DNA of 64,000 bases from Betaproteobacteria bacterium (GTDB lineage: Bacteria; Pseudomonadota; Gammaproteobacteria; Burkholderiales; Burkholderiaceae_F). The notes below the pieces were generated by a model. It did not search any database. It saw nothing but the letters and a program-made list of their open reading frames with translations, and was not told the DNA's origin. The DNA lies in assembly GCA_016861185.1 (NCBI GenBank), contig BOKW01000001.1, positions 186,001 to 250,000 on the forward strand, in the 5' to 3' direction. The number at the start of each line of letters is the position of its first letter. Position 1 is the stretch's first letter. Of this stretch, positions 29,914 to 37,902 are shown piece after piece. The translations under genes were made by a program, and so were the position numbers.

Positions 29914-32900
29914 ATGCCGAGGCCTCGAATGACCGAGATCGCACGACCGATTCCGCACGCGGCGCGCCGCCTGCTCTGCGCGCAGGTGCTCGGCATCTAC
30001 TTGGCGATGTCGTGGGCGCCTGCCGCGTTCGCGGCCCCGACGACTCCGCCGGCGTCGCTTGCGCAGGAGCCGCAGTTTCTGCAGCGCCAACCGGATCCGA
30101 ACGTCTTCGTCACGATCGACAACTCCGGTTCGATGCTCGCCGAGTACCTGCCGGACAGCCCCGGGTTTTCGATAACCGATCGCCTCTTTCCGATCCCGCT
30201 GTCTTCGCCCTATCAGGCCGTGGGCGACGGTGGGCCGAACACCGATTTGACCGGTTCGCGCGCGTTCCAGGGGTTTGCGCATGCCATCAACGTTGCGCGC
30301 GCGCGCTCGGCATCGCAGAACTTGATGTACTACAACCCGCGGCTGCGGTATCGGCCTTGGACCGGGACGGACGCCAACGGAAACACTTTCGCGAACGCGA
30401 ATCCCACGAATGCGCTGTTCAACCCCTACCATCCGGCACGCGGCGGGCTGAACCTCGTCTCCGGAACGATCAACGGTGGCGTCAGTGGCACGCCACAGAA
30501 CAGCGGCGAGGGCGCTTTCAGCGGTTCCTACACGGTGCCTTCGGTATCTGGCACGGCGACCTTCGCTGTCTACTATCTGTTCAATACGGGCAACGCGAAC
30601 TGCGACGGTACGGCCGGCGATCTGGACTGCTACACGCGAGTCGAAGTTGTTCCGAGCGCCACCTTCACGGTAGCGACTCCGAATCAGCGTGACGATCCTG
30701 GATGCACGACGCCTTCGGGCGGTACCGCGACGACCTGCAGCTACGCGGCCGAAATCCAGAACTTCGCAAACTGGTTCCAGTACTACCGCTCGCGCACGCT
30801 GCTGGCGCGCGGCGCGATGGGCAACGCGATGGCGGCACTCGGCACAGGGTTTCGCGTCGGCTTCGGACTTATCAATGGCTCGCCGAACCAGGCCGACACG
30901 TACAACGTCGACGGCTTCATCTCGACGACCGTTCGGCTCGGCGTGCGGGATTTCGCCGGGTCGTACCGGGCGCAGTTCTTCAATGTGCTGAACAACCACG
31001 ACGTTAATGGCGCGACCCCGTCGGGCCGCGCGCTGTATCAGGTTGGCGACTACTTTGCCTGGACCAACGGCGGCGGCAATCCGCACCCAAGCGGCCCATG
31101 GGCGGACAACCCGGGTTCGGGCGATGGTCAGTTCGCGGCCTGCCGGCAGAGCTACCACGTCTACTCGACCGACGGCTACTGGAACGAAAACCGCTCGAAC
31201 CTATTCAGCGGCCTGCCACCTGGAGTGCAGAACGCTGACAACACGACCGGCCCCCTGATCTGCCCGCCGTCGGGCGGCCCCTGCTATCAATACGACCCGA
31301 GCAAGGTCACAGGGAGCTTTTCCAACGCCCTCGACAACACGAACAACCGCCGATATGTCGGCACTGAGTCGCAGACACTCGCCGACATCGGCATGTACTT
31401 CTGGTATCGGGACTTGCAGCCAGGGTTGCCGAACAGCGTTGCGCCGAGCACTGCGAACCCGGCGTTCTGGCAGAACCTGTCGATCATGGCCGTCGCGCTC
31501 GGCCTCGTCGGTACCAAGACGGGACAGGGCGACACATTCCTGCAGAACCTGGACACGGGCGCGGACAACTGGCCATCGGTGAGCATCCTCAATCCGACGG
31601 CGGCCGATGATCTGTGGCACGCAGCGATCAACAGCCGCGGCCGCCTGCTCGTCGCCAACGATCCGCAGGAACTGTCGGCGCGACTTGCGCAGGCGCTGCG
31701 CGAAATCATCGAGCGCGCGAGCAGCGGTTCCGCAGCGACGGCGACGACGGCGTTCCTCGATGTCGGCAACGGTGTGTTCACGGCCGAGTTCTCGCAGGGC
31801 ACCTGGGCCGGCAACCTCTATCGCCGCGAGATTGATCCGGCGACGCTGCAGTTCAAGGACTTCAGCGGCAACCCGTGGCAATGGCGAGCGTCGGACCAAT
31901 TGCCGGCGCCGAATGCGCGGCGCATCTTCACGCTGCGCCCGGACGGATCGCGTGTGGACTTCGTTCCGGAAAGCGGGTCGACGGGCGTCTCGTCGTCGCA
32001 GATGGCCGAGCTGAGCAGCAATCCCTCGGCCACCGCAGCCGACGTGATCAACTACCTGCGCGGCGATCGCAGCAAGGAGCGCAGCGCAGTCCCGCCGGGC
32101 AATCTGCGCGATCGCCCGCGCGGCGCCAACAGCAACGTGCTTGGTTCGATCATCAACTCGAGCCCGCTGTATGTGAAGGACGATGACTTCGCGCTCGACC
32201 TGTTGCCGACCGGCACGCCGGGGCGCGACACCTACCAGGCCTTCGTCCGCGCGAACGCCGGCACGGGCGCCGGAACGGGGCGCACGCCGCTGATCTGGGT
32301 CGGATCGAACGCCGGCATGTTCCACGCGTTCAACGCCGACACGGGGGCGGAGGTGTTTGCGTACGTGCCGCGCTCGATCATTCGCAACCTGCCGGAGCTG
32401 ACGCGGCCGGACTACGCGCACCGCTACTTCGTCGACGGCGTGCCGGCCTCGGGTGACGCGTACATCGCGCCGAACGGCATCGGCTCCGCGTCGTGGCGAA
32501 CGGTCGTCATCGGCTCGCTCGGCGCGGGCGGGCGCTCGGTCTTCGCGATCGATGCGACCGACCCTGCGACGCTGGGCGCCGGCAACATCATGTGGGACCT
32601 CGACGAGACCTCGCTGTCGAGTTCGAGCTATCAGTACCTCGGGCACGTGTTCGGGCCGGCATTCACCGCCCGCGCGAAGAACGGTAAGTGGGTCGGCGTG
32701 TTCGGCAATGGTCCGGAGAGCGACAACAAGCGCGCGGCACTGTTCATCGTCGACCTCGAAACCGGCAATCCGATCCGCATCATCGACACCGGTGACGGCG
32801 ACAGCTCGAATCCGAACGGCCTGAGTACGCCCGCCCCCGCGTTCGACGCCAACCAGCAGTTGATCGGCGTGTATGCCGGCGACCTGCGCGGCAATCTCTG

Positions 32901-33792
32901 GAAATTCGATCTGAGCAGCACCGACCCGGCGTCGTGGAACGTCGCGCTCGGCGGCCAGCCGCTGTTCCAGGCGCGCAATCTCGCGGGGCAGCGTCAGCCG
33001 ATCTTCGCGCGACCGCTGCTGCGCCGGCATCCGAACGGCGGGGCGATGGTGATCTTCGGCACCGGCAAGCTCTTTTCGCCGGGCGACAAGGACAACACCG
33101 ACGTGCAGACGCTGTACGGCGTGTGGGATAAGCCATCGGCCGTTCCGCTCGATGCCAATTTCCGCGGCAGCACGGACATGGTGCAGCAGGCGATCACGCT
33201 GAAGGATGCCTTCGATCCGTCGATCGTCGGCGACGAGCCCACGAACTACCGGCTGACCAACTTCCCGGTGAACTACGGCGCCGGCCAGCGCGGCTGGTAT
33301 CTGGACCTCGGTGTGCAGTACAGCGTCGCCGGGTCGGCCGTGAATACGTCGAGCGCGCAAGTGGTTACGCCGCGCGAGCGTATGGTGATTCCGCCGATCC
33401 AGTTGGGCATCAATCTGCTGGCGCAGTCGTTCATCCCGTCGACCGATCCGTGCAGCCCCGGCGGCGACTCGTTCCTGTACCGGCTCGATCCGCTGACCGG
33501 CAGCTTCCTCGGCACGCGCAGCTTTGGCGATCCGGACTCGGGTGCGGTCCAGGTGCCCGGATCGTTCGGTCTGCTGCCGTTCTATTCGCGTACAGGCGCG
33601 AGCGTTCCGCCGCCGGGAGGCGGCGGTACCCAGCCGCCGCCGCCGCCGCCGTGCCCGCCGGGGGCGACCTGCACATGCCCGGCCGGATTCGACTACATCT
33701 TCTCGACCGGCATCGACGGGTCGATCTCCGGCCGGTGCGTGCCGCGCGGCGGTATTGGCGCCGTGCGTACCTGGCGGCAGATCATCGAATGA
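29914..33792 (+). CDS. pilY1: Type IV pilus tip protein PilY1 (operon 1)
   Basis: The 1292-residue protein has a signal peptide to about residue 41. A von Willebrand A-like N-terminal domain has an intact MIDAS start, DNSGS at 69-73. The conserved C-terminal propeller follows: WVGSNAGMFHAFNADTGAEVFAYVP, RYFVDGVPASGDAY, VVIGSLGAGGRSVFAIDATDP, VFGNGPESDNKRAALFIVD, YAGDLRGNLWKFDLS. The loop that binds calcium in PilY1 proteins is degenerate here (DANQQLIGV, 978-986), unlike in the operon 2 paralogue. A Gly/Pro-rich, Cys-containing tail closes the protein. PilY1 sits at the pilus tip, acts in adhesion and mechanosensing, and controls retraction. pilE overlaps its stop. Confidence 0.88.
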   Translation: MPRPRMTEIARPIPHAARRLLCAQVLGIYLAMSWAPAAFAAPTTPPASLAQEPQFLQRQPDPNVFVTIDNSGSMLAEYLPDSPGFSITDRLFPIPLSSPYQAVGDGGPNTDLTGSRAFQGFAHAINVARARSASQNLMYYNPRLRYRPWTGTDANGNTFANANPTNALFNPYHPARGGLNLVSGTINGGVSGTPQNSGEGAFSGSYTVPSVSGTATFAVYYLFNTGNANCDGTAGDLDCYTRVEVVPSATFTVATPNQRDDPGCTTPSGGTATTCSYAAEIQNFANWFQYYRSRTLLARGAMGNAMAALGTGFRVGFGLINGSPNQADTYNVDGFISTTVRLGVRDFAGSYRAQFFNVLNNHDVNGATPSGRALYQVGDYFAWTNGGGNPHPSGPWADNPGSGDGQFAACRQSYHVYSTDGYWNENRSNLFSGLPPGVQNADNTTGPLICPPSGGPCYQYDPSKVTGSFSNALDNTNNRRYVGTESQTLADIGMYFWYRDLQPGLPNSVAPSTANPAFWQNLSIMAVALGLVGTKTGQGDTFLQNLDTGADNWPSVSILNPTAADDLWHAAINSRGRLLVANDPQELSARLAQALREIIERASSGSAATATTAFLDVGNGVFTAEFSQGTWAGNLYRREIDPATLQFKDFSGNPWQWRASDQLPAPNARRIFTLRPDGSRVDFVPESGSTGVSSSQMAELSSNPSATAADVINYLRGDRSKERSAVPPGNLRDRPRGANSNVLGSIINSSPLYVKDDDFALDLLPTGTPGRDTYQAFVRANAGTGAGTGRTPLIWVGSNAGMFHAFNADTGAEVFAYVPRSIIRNLPELTRPDYAHRYFVDGVPASGDAYIAPNGIGSASWRTVVIGSLGAGGRSVFAIDATDPATLGAGNIMWDLDETSLSSSSYQYLGHVFGPAFTARAKNGKWVGVFGNGPESDNKRAALFIVDLETGNPIRIIDTGDGDSSNPNGLSTPAPAFDANQQLIGVYAGDLRGNLWKFDLSSTDPASWNVALGGQPLFQARNLAGQRQPIFARPLLRRHPNGGAMVIFGTGKLFSPGDKDNTDVQTLYGVWDKPSAVPLDANFRGSTDMVQQAITLKDAFDPSIVGDEPTNYRLTNFPVNYGAGQRGWYLDLGVQYSVAGSAVNTSSAQVVTPRERMVIPPIQLGINLLAQSFIPSTDPCSPGGDSFLYRLDPLTGSFLGTRSFGDPDSGAVQVPGSFGLLPFYSRTGASVPPPGGGGTQPPPPPPCPPGATCTCPAGFDYIFSTGIDGSISGRCVPRGGIGAVRTWRQIIE

Positions 33793-34247
33793 TGCCCCGG
33801 ACGCATGCGATGAAACGCGACCATCGGCGGTGCCATCCCCGCGGTTTCACGCTGATCGAGCTGATGGCGGTCGTCGTGATCATCGCGATCCTCGCCGCGA
33901 TCGCGATTCCGTCGTACACGCAGTACATTCAGCGCGCCAACCGCAACGAAGCGCAGCAGACGCTGCTCGAGGCCGCTGCCTTCCTGCAGCGCTGCTTCAC
34001 GCAAAACAACGCCTACAGTTGCGCGCTGCCGGGGCCTTTCACGCAGAGCCCGGCGGCGCCGGCGGCGGCCAAGTACAACATCGCGATCAGCGCGGGCGGC
34101 GGTGCGGGCTCGACCACGTACACGCTCACCGCCACGCGAACCGGCTCGATGGCCGGCGACGAATGCGGCGACCTCACGCTGACCCACACGGGCGTGCGCG
34201 GCGCCGTCAACAACACCAGGCCTGCGGCGGAGTGCTGGCGGCGCTGA
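33789..34247 (+). CDS. pilE: Type IV pilin-like protein PilE (operon 1)
   Basis: The 152-residue protein has a classic prepilin signal PRG|FTLIELMAVVVIIAILAAIAIPSYTQYIQRANRNEAQQ. The C-terminal region carries the PilE minor-pilin pattern TLTATRTGSMAGDECGDLTLTHTGVRG and a disulphide pair (Cys in DECGD and AECW). It starts on an ATGATG overlapping the pilY1 stop. In these operons PilE is a minor pilin, not the major PilA subunit. Confidence 0.87.
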   Translation: MMPRTHAMKRDHRRCHPRGFTLIELMAVVVIIAILAAIAIPSYTQYIQRANRNEAQQTLLEAAAFLQRCFTQNNAYSCALPGPFTQSPAAPAAAKYNIAISAGGGAGSTTYTLTATRTGSMAGDECGDLTLTHTGVRGAVNNTRPAAECWRR

Positions 34248-34299
34248 CGCGCCGATCTCCCGATCCACCCGCCGCCGCCAGCGCGAACACCGAATGCTC

Positions 34300-34322
34300 G
34301 GTGTAGGCGCACTTCCTACACC
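34300..34322 (+). terminator. Hairpin after operon 1 pilE
   Basis: A perfect 8-bp stem (GGTGTAGG with CCTACACC) with a 7-base loop lies 52 bp past the pilE stop. There is no T-run, so it may be a weak terminator or an mRNA 3'-end stabiliser. Confidence 0.4.
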
Positions 34323-34362
34323 TTCCCGCGGCATCGCACGCACTCAAGCGATCAAGTCGCTC

Positions 34363-34390
34363 GTCGAAAACCCGAGCAGAGGTTTTCGAC
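34363..34390 (+). promoter_or_regulatory. Hairpin covering the ribosome-binding site of the 34391 gene
   Basis: GTCGAAAACC (34363-34372) pairs perfectly with GGTTTTCGAC (34381-34390), ending at the base before the GTG start. The only Shine-Dalgarno-like sequence, AGAGG (34378-34382), lies in the loop and the right arm. Translation could be limited unless the hairpin opens. Confidence 0.45.
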
Positions 34391-34975
34391 GTGCGCCGCA
34401 CCTGCCTTCCGTTTTCGTACGCCCGCCGCCAACGCGGCGTGACCGTGGTCGAGTCGCTCGTGGCGGCCACGATCGGCGCGCTCGTGCTGGGGCTGGGCAC
34501 GACCTCGGTGTTGGCGCTTGCGCTCAACGAACAGCAGTCCGCCGGCGCGCGTGCCCTGGTGGCGAGCCTGGAGTTCGCGCGTACGGCTGCGATCGCGCGG
34601 CGCGTCCCGGTGGCCGTGTGCGGCATCGACGAGAACGGCGCCGAGCGGCCGCTGCGCGAAGTCCGCTGCACCGTGGAGGCGCAGTCCTGGAGGCGCGGCT
34701 GGGCCGTCTTCGAAGACACGAACCGCAACGGCCGCATCGATACGGGTGAAACCGTGCTGCACGTCGAGCCCGGGCGCCGTGTCGACATCAGCGCATCCGC
34801 CGTCGCGCATGCCGCGCCGCTTGCCGCGGTGAGCTTCAGGCCGGTCGGCGCGCTCGACCATGCCACGCCGGTCGTCCTCGCGTTCGCCTCAGCCGGCGGC
34901 GAGGCGTCGCGCCGGGTCTGCGTAGCCACCGACGGGTCGACCCGGATCCTCGCACCGGACTTGCCCTGCCGCTGA
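34391..34975 (+). CDS. GspH/FimT-type pseudopilin
   Basis: The 194-residue protein has a prepilin signal RRQRG|VTVVESLVAATIGALVLGLGT (Glu at +5). A GspH-like domain follows: NEQQSAGARALVASLEFARTAAIARRVPVAVCGID, then WRRGWAVFEDTNRNGRIDTGE and a C-terminal VCVATDGSTRILAPDLPC. It lies between the two minor-pilin operons and closely resembles the pseudopilin at 26462-27022 in layout. The GTG start follows directly on a hairpin. It could be the first gene of operon 2, though a 158-bp gap separates it from fimT. Confidence 0.78.
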   Translation: MRRTCLPFSYARRQRGVTVVESLVAATIGALVLGLGTTSVLALALNEQQSAGARALVASLEFARTAAIARRVPVAVCGIDENGAERPLREVRCTVEAQSWRRGWAVFEDTNRNGRIDTGETVLHVEPGRRVDISASAVAHAAPLAAVSFRPVGALDHATPVVLAFASAGGEASRRVCVATDGSTRILAPDLPCR

Positions 34976-35133
34976 CGATTTTGCCGCCGATCGGGCACGA
35001 GCGGCCGGTGGCCGCCTGAAGTTTTCGCCGCTTATCGGCCCTTAGACGCCGGCTACCGCCGCCTACCTTTAGCCGTCGAATGCGCGTCCGAATTCCCGTT
35101 CGGATGCGGCCGATTCGGCCTTGGAGGGCGGCA

Positions 35134-35736
35134 GTGGATGTCAGAAACGCACGGCGTCGGGCACCGACCGCGAACCGCGGTCTGTCGCTGATCGAGGTGC
35201 TGGTCGTGATGGCGATCGCCGCGATCCTGCTCGGCATCGGCGTGCCGAACATGCAGACCTTCATCCTGAACAATCGCCTCGCCTCGAGCACGCACGAGTT
35301 CTATACGGCGCTGCAGTTCGCGCGCAGCGAGGCGGTGCGGCGCGGCGAGCAGATCACGCTGGTTCACGGCGGCACGGCCGGATCGGGCAACTGGGGCGCG
35401 GGCTGGACGATGTTCGTCGACACCAACCGCAACGCCGCACAGGATGCGGGCGAAGAAACGCTGCGCGCGGGCGCCCCGCTGGAAGCGCCGCTGACGCTGT
35501 ACGGCAACGCCAACTTCGCGAACTTCATCGCGTTCGACGCCGGCGGCCGCCTGACCACTGCCGGCGGCGGCGCCTTCGTGGTCTGCCACGGCGCGAACCT
35601 CGTCGAAGACGGCCAGTCGCGCGCGCGCGCGGTGCTGGTCAACGGCGCGGGGCGCGTGCGCTTCGGCCTCGACTCGAACAACGACGGCGTGCCCGAAAAG
35701 GACAGCGGCGCCGTCGCGAGCTGCACCAATCCATAG
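35134..35736 (+). CDS. fimT: Minor pilin FimT/FimU (operon 2)
   Basis: The 200-residue protein has a prepilin signal NRG|LSLIEVLVVMAIAAILLGIGVPNMQTFI (Glu at +5) and a GspH domain (NNRLASSTHEFYTALQFARSEAVRRGEQITL, WGAGWTMFVDTNRNAAQDAGEE, VNGAGRVRFGL). I chose GTG 35134 because GGAGG stands 7 bases before it and it gives a leader of normal length. ATG 35080 is in frame and would add 18 residues. It is the first gene of the second minor-pilin operon. Confidence 0.84.
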   Translation: MDVRNARRRAPTANRGLSLIEVLVVMAIAAILLGIGVPNMQTFILNNRLASSTHEFYTALQFARSEAVRRGEQITLVHGGTAGSGNWGAGWTMFVDTNRNAAQDAGEETLRAGAPLEAPLTLYGNANFANFIAFDAGGRLTTAGGGAFVVCHGANLVEDGQSRARAVLVNGAGRVRFGLDSNNDGVPEKDSGAVASCTNP

Positions 35737-35763
35737 AGACGTGAACAGCCGGAGCACCCGACG

Positions 35764-36207
35764 ATGACCTCCTCCGTCCCACGCGTTCGCCGTCAACGCG
35801 GCCTGAGCCTGCTCGAGGTGCTGGTCGCGATCGTGATCCTCTCGCTCGGCCTGCTCGGCATGGCGGGGCTGCAGGCCGCCAGCCTGCGCACGAGCCAGGG
35901 ATCGTTCTATCGCGCACAGGCCGCGCAGTACGCCGACGACATGGCCGAGCGCATGCGCGCGAACCTCGGCCAGGCGCGCAACTACGGACTGGCGCTGGCC
36001 GATGCGGCGCCGACCGGTACGTCGGTGCGCGACCGGGACCTCGCCGACTGGCTGGCGAAGTTGCGCAACCTGCCGGCCGGCGACGGCGCGGTCGCAATCG
36101 ACCTGGCAAACAACCTGGTGACGATCACCGTGCAGTGGGACGACACCCGCGCCGGCGGGCCGGCCAACGCGAACTACACGGTTGTGACACGGCTATGGAA
36201 CAACTGA
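35764..36207 (+). CDS. pilV: Type IV pilus minor pilin PilV (operon 2)
   Basis: The 147-residue protein has a prepilin signal RQRG|LSLLEVLVAIVILSLGLLGMAGLQAASLRTSQG. The PilV-typical GLLGMAGLQ is followed by YADDMAERMRANL. It is shorter than the operon 1 PilV (193 residues). Its stop overlaps the pilW start. Confidence 0.87.
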   Translation: MTSSVPRVRRQRGLSLLEVLVAIVILSLGLLGMAGLQAASLRTSQGSFYRAQAAQYADDMAERMRANLGQARNYGLALADAAPTGTSVRDRDLADWLAKLRNLPAGDGAVAIDLANNLVTITVQWDDTRAGGPANANYTVVTRLWNN

Positions 36208-37322
36208 TGCGCCGCTCGCCGGCACGCACGCGCCGCGCGCGGCAGCGCGGCCTGACGATCATCGAGCTGATGATCAGCATGACGATCGCGCTGATCGTGA
36301 TGGGTGCGATCACCTACGTCTACATCGGTTCGCGCGGCGCCTACCGCGCCAACGAGAACCTGGCGCGCGTACAGGAAGGTGGGCGCTTCGCGCTCGACTA
36401 CATCGCGCAGGACCTGCGGATGACCAGCTACACGGGCTGCCGCTCGCGCAGCCTGTCGGCCGATGCGGGCACCTTCTACAACATCACGCAACCGGCGATC
36501 GCCTTCAATGGCGCCGGCGACGGCGTGATCGGTTACGAAGACGGTACGGGCTGGGTCAACCCGACGCTGACGACCGCCACGCCGATCGCGCACGCCGCGG
36601 GCGACGTGCTGACCGTGCGCCGCTCGGCGGGTTTGCAGACCGGGATCGTCGGCAGCTCGGATCCGGTGGCGCGCACCGTCACGCTGCGCCACAACGCCAT
36701 GGGCGCACGCAACGGCGATCTCGTCGTGCTGAGCGACTGCAAGCAGGCGATGATGTTCCGCGTCACGAACAACCCCGCCACGACCGGCATCGGCAACTAC
36801 CCGACCGTGCTGCAGTTCGGCGTCAGCGGCGGCGGACTCGACGGTTCGCTCGGCAACGCCGCGGTCATCACGCCGGGCGCTGCGGACTTCGCCGAAGGCA
36901 GCCGCGCCGGCGCGATGCGCTTCATCGAAACCACGTACTTCGTCGGCACCAACCCGGCCGGCCGGCGCAGCCTGTATCGCGTTTCGGCCGACGGCATCGA
37001 GGAACTGGTCGACAACGTCGAGGACATGGACATCGTCTACGGCGTCGACACCAGCATGCCGGAGCCCGACGACATCGCCGACACCTACGTGCGCGCCAAC
37101 TCGCTCGTGGCCGCACCCGCCACGCCGAACTGGCGGCAGGTCGTCAGCGTGCGCATCAGCCTGCTGGTCGTCGGCCCCGAAGGAAACATCACGACCAACG
37201 CGCAGACCTACGCGTTCCGCGACACCACCGGCGACGGCCTGCCGGAGACGCAGACGGCGCCCGATCGCCGGCTGCGACAGGTCTTCACGACCACCATCGC
37301 GCTGCGCAACCGGGTGCTCTGA
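36195..37322 (+). CDS. pilW: Minor pilin PilW (operon 2)
   Basis: The 375-residue protein has a prepilin signal RQRG|LTIIELMISMTIALIVMGAITYVYIGSRGAYRANENLARVQEGGRFALDYIAQDLRMTSYTGC, the standard PilW pattern. The end FTTTIALRNRVL matches operon 1 PilW. ATG 36195 overlaps pilV by 13 bp; ATG 36207 (TGATG at the pilV stop) is an equally good start. Confidence 0.88.
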   Translation: MEQLMRRSPARTRRARQRGLTIIELMISMTIALIVMGAITYVYIGSRGAYRANENLARVQEGGRFALDYIAQDLRMTSYTGCRSRSLSADAGTFYNITQPAIAFNGAGDGVIGYEDGTGWVNPTLTTATPIAHAAGDVLTVRRSAGLQTGIVGSSDPVARTVTLRHNAMGARNGDLVVLSDCKQAMMFRVTNNPATTGIGNYPTVLQFGVSGGGLDGSLGNAAVITPGAADFAEGSRAGAMRFIETTYFVGTNPAGRRSLYRVSADGIEELVDNVEDMDIVYGVDTSMPEPDDIADTYVRANSLVAAPATPNWRQVVSVRISLLVVGPEGNITTNAQTYAFRDTTGDGLPETQTAPDRRLRQVFTTTIALRNRVL

Positions 37323-37331
37323 GGTGCGAAG

Positions 37332-37871
37332 ATGAACAGGCGACATCACACACCCGCCTTCCACGTTCGCCAGCAAGGCGCCGTGCTCGTCGTCGGGCTG
37401 ATCTTCCTCGCGATGCTCAGCCTGATGGGCGTGGCTGCCTATTCGGTCGCCACGCAGGAAGAGCGCATGTCGGGCAACACGCGAGACCGCATCCGCGCCT
37501 TCGAGGCGGCGGAGGCTTCGCTGCGCGACTGCGAATCGGTGCTGGCGCCGATCGGCGGCGGCCTGCCGCTCTTCAACGGAAGCAACGGCATGTACACGGC
37601 GCCGGCGGTGGACCAGCCGCAGCAGTTCGAGATGTCGATGACCGACTGGAAGAACGCCGCGAAGGTCCGGACGATCCCGACCGCGCTGCCGGACGTGTCG
37701 ATCCAGCCGCGCTGCATCGTCGAGCAGGTCATCGACATCGAGGTGCCGCCCGAGGTCCGTGTCGCCGGCAGCCTGCCGACCAACCTGACCGTCTACCGGA
37801 TCACGGCGGTCGGCTTCGGGGTCAACGCCGGCACGTCGGCGTCGGTGCAGTCGATGTACGTGCGGCCGTAG
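37332..37871 (+). CDS. pilX: Minor pilin PilX (operon 2)
   Basis: The 179-residue protein has an N-terminus RQQG|AVLVVGLIFLAMLSLMGVAAYSVATQEERMSGNTRDRIRAFEAAEASLRDCE, typical of PilX and without Glu at +5. It ends TAVGFGVNAGTSASVQSMYVRP. It lies 9 bp after pilW and 31 bp before pilY1. Confidence 0.86.
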   Translation: MNRRHHTPAFHVRQQGAVLVVGLIFLAMLSLMGVAAYSVATQEERMSGNTRDRIRAFEAAEASLRDCESVLAPIGGGLPLFNGSNGMYTAPAVDQPQQFEMSMTDWKNAAKVRTIPTALPDVSIQPRCIVEQVIDIEVPPEVRVAGSLPTNLTVYRITAVGFGVNAGTSASVQSMYVRP

Positions 37872-37902
37872 ACGAGGACGAGCAAGGGTTCTGGAGACTG
37901 CG

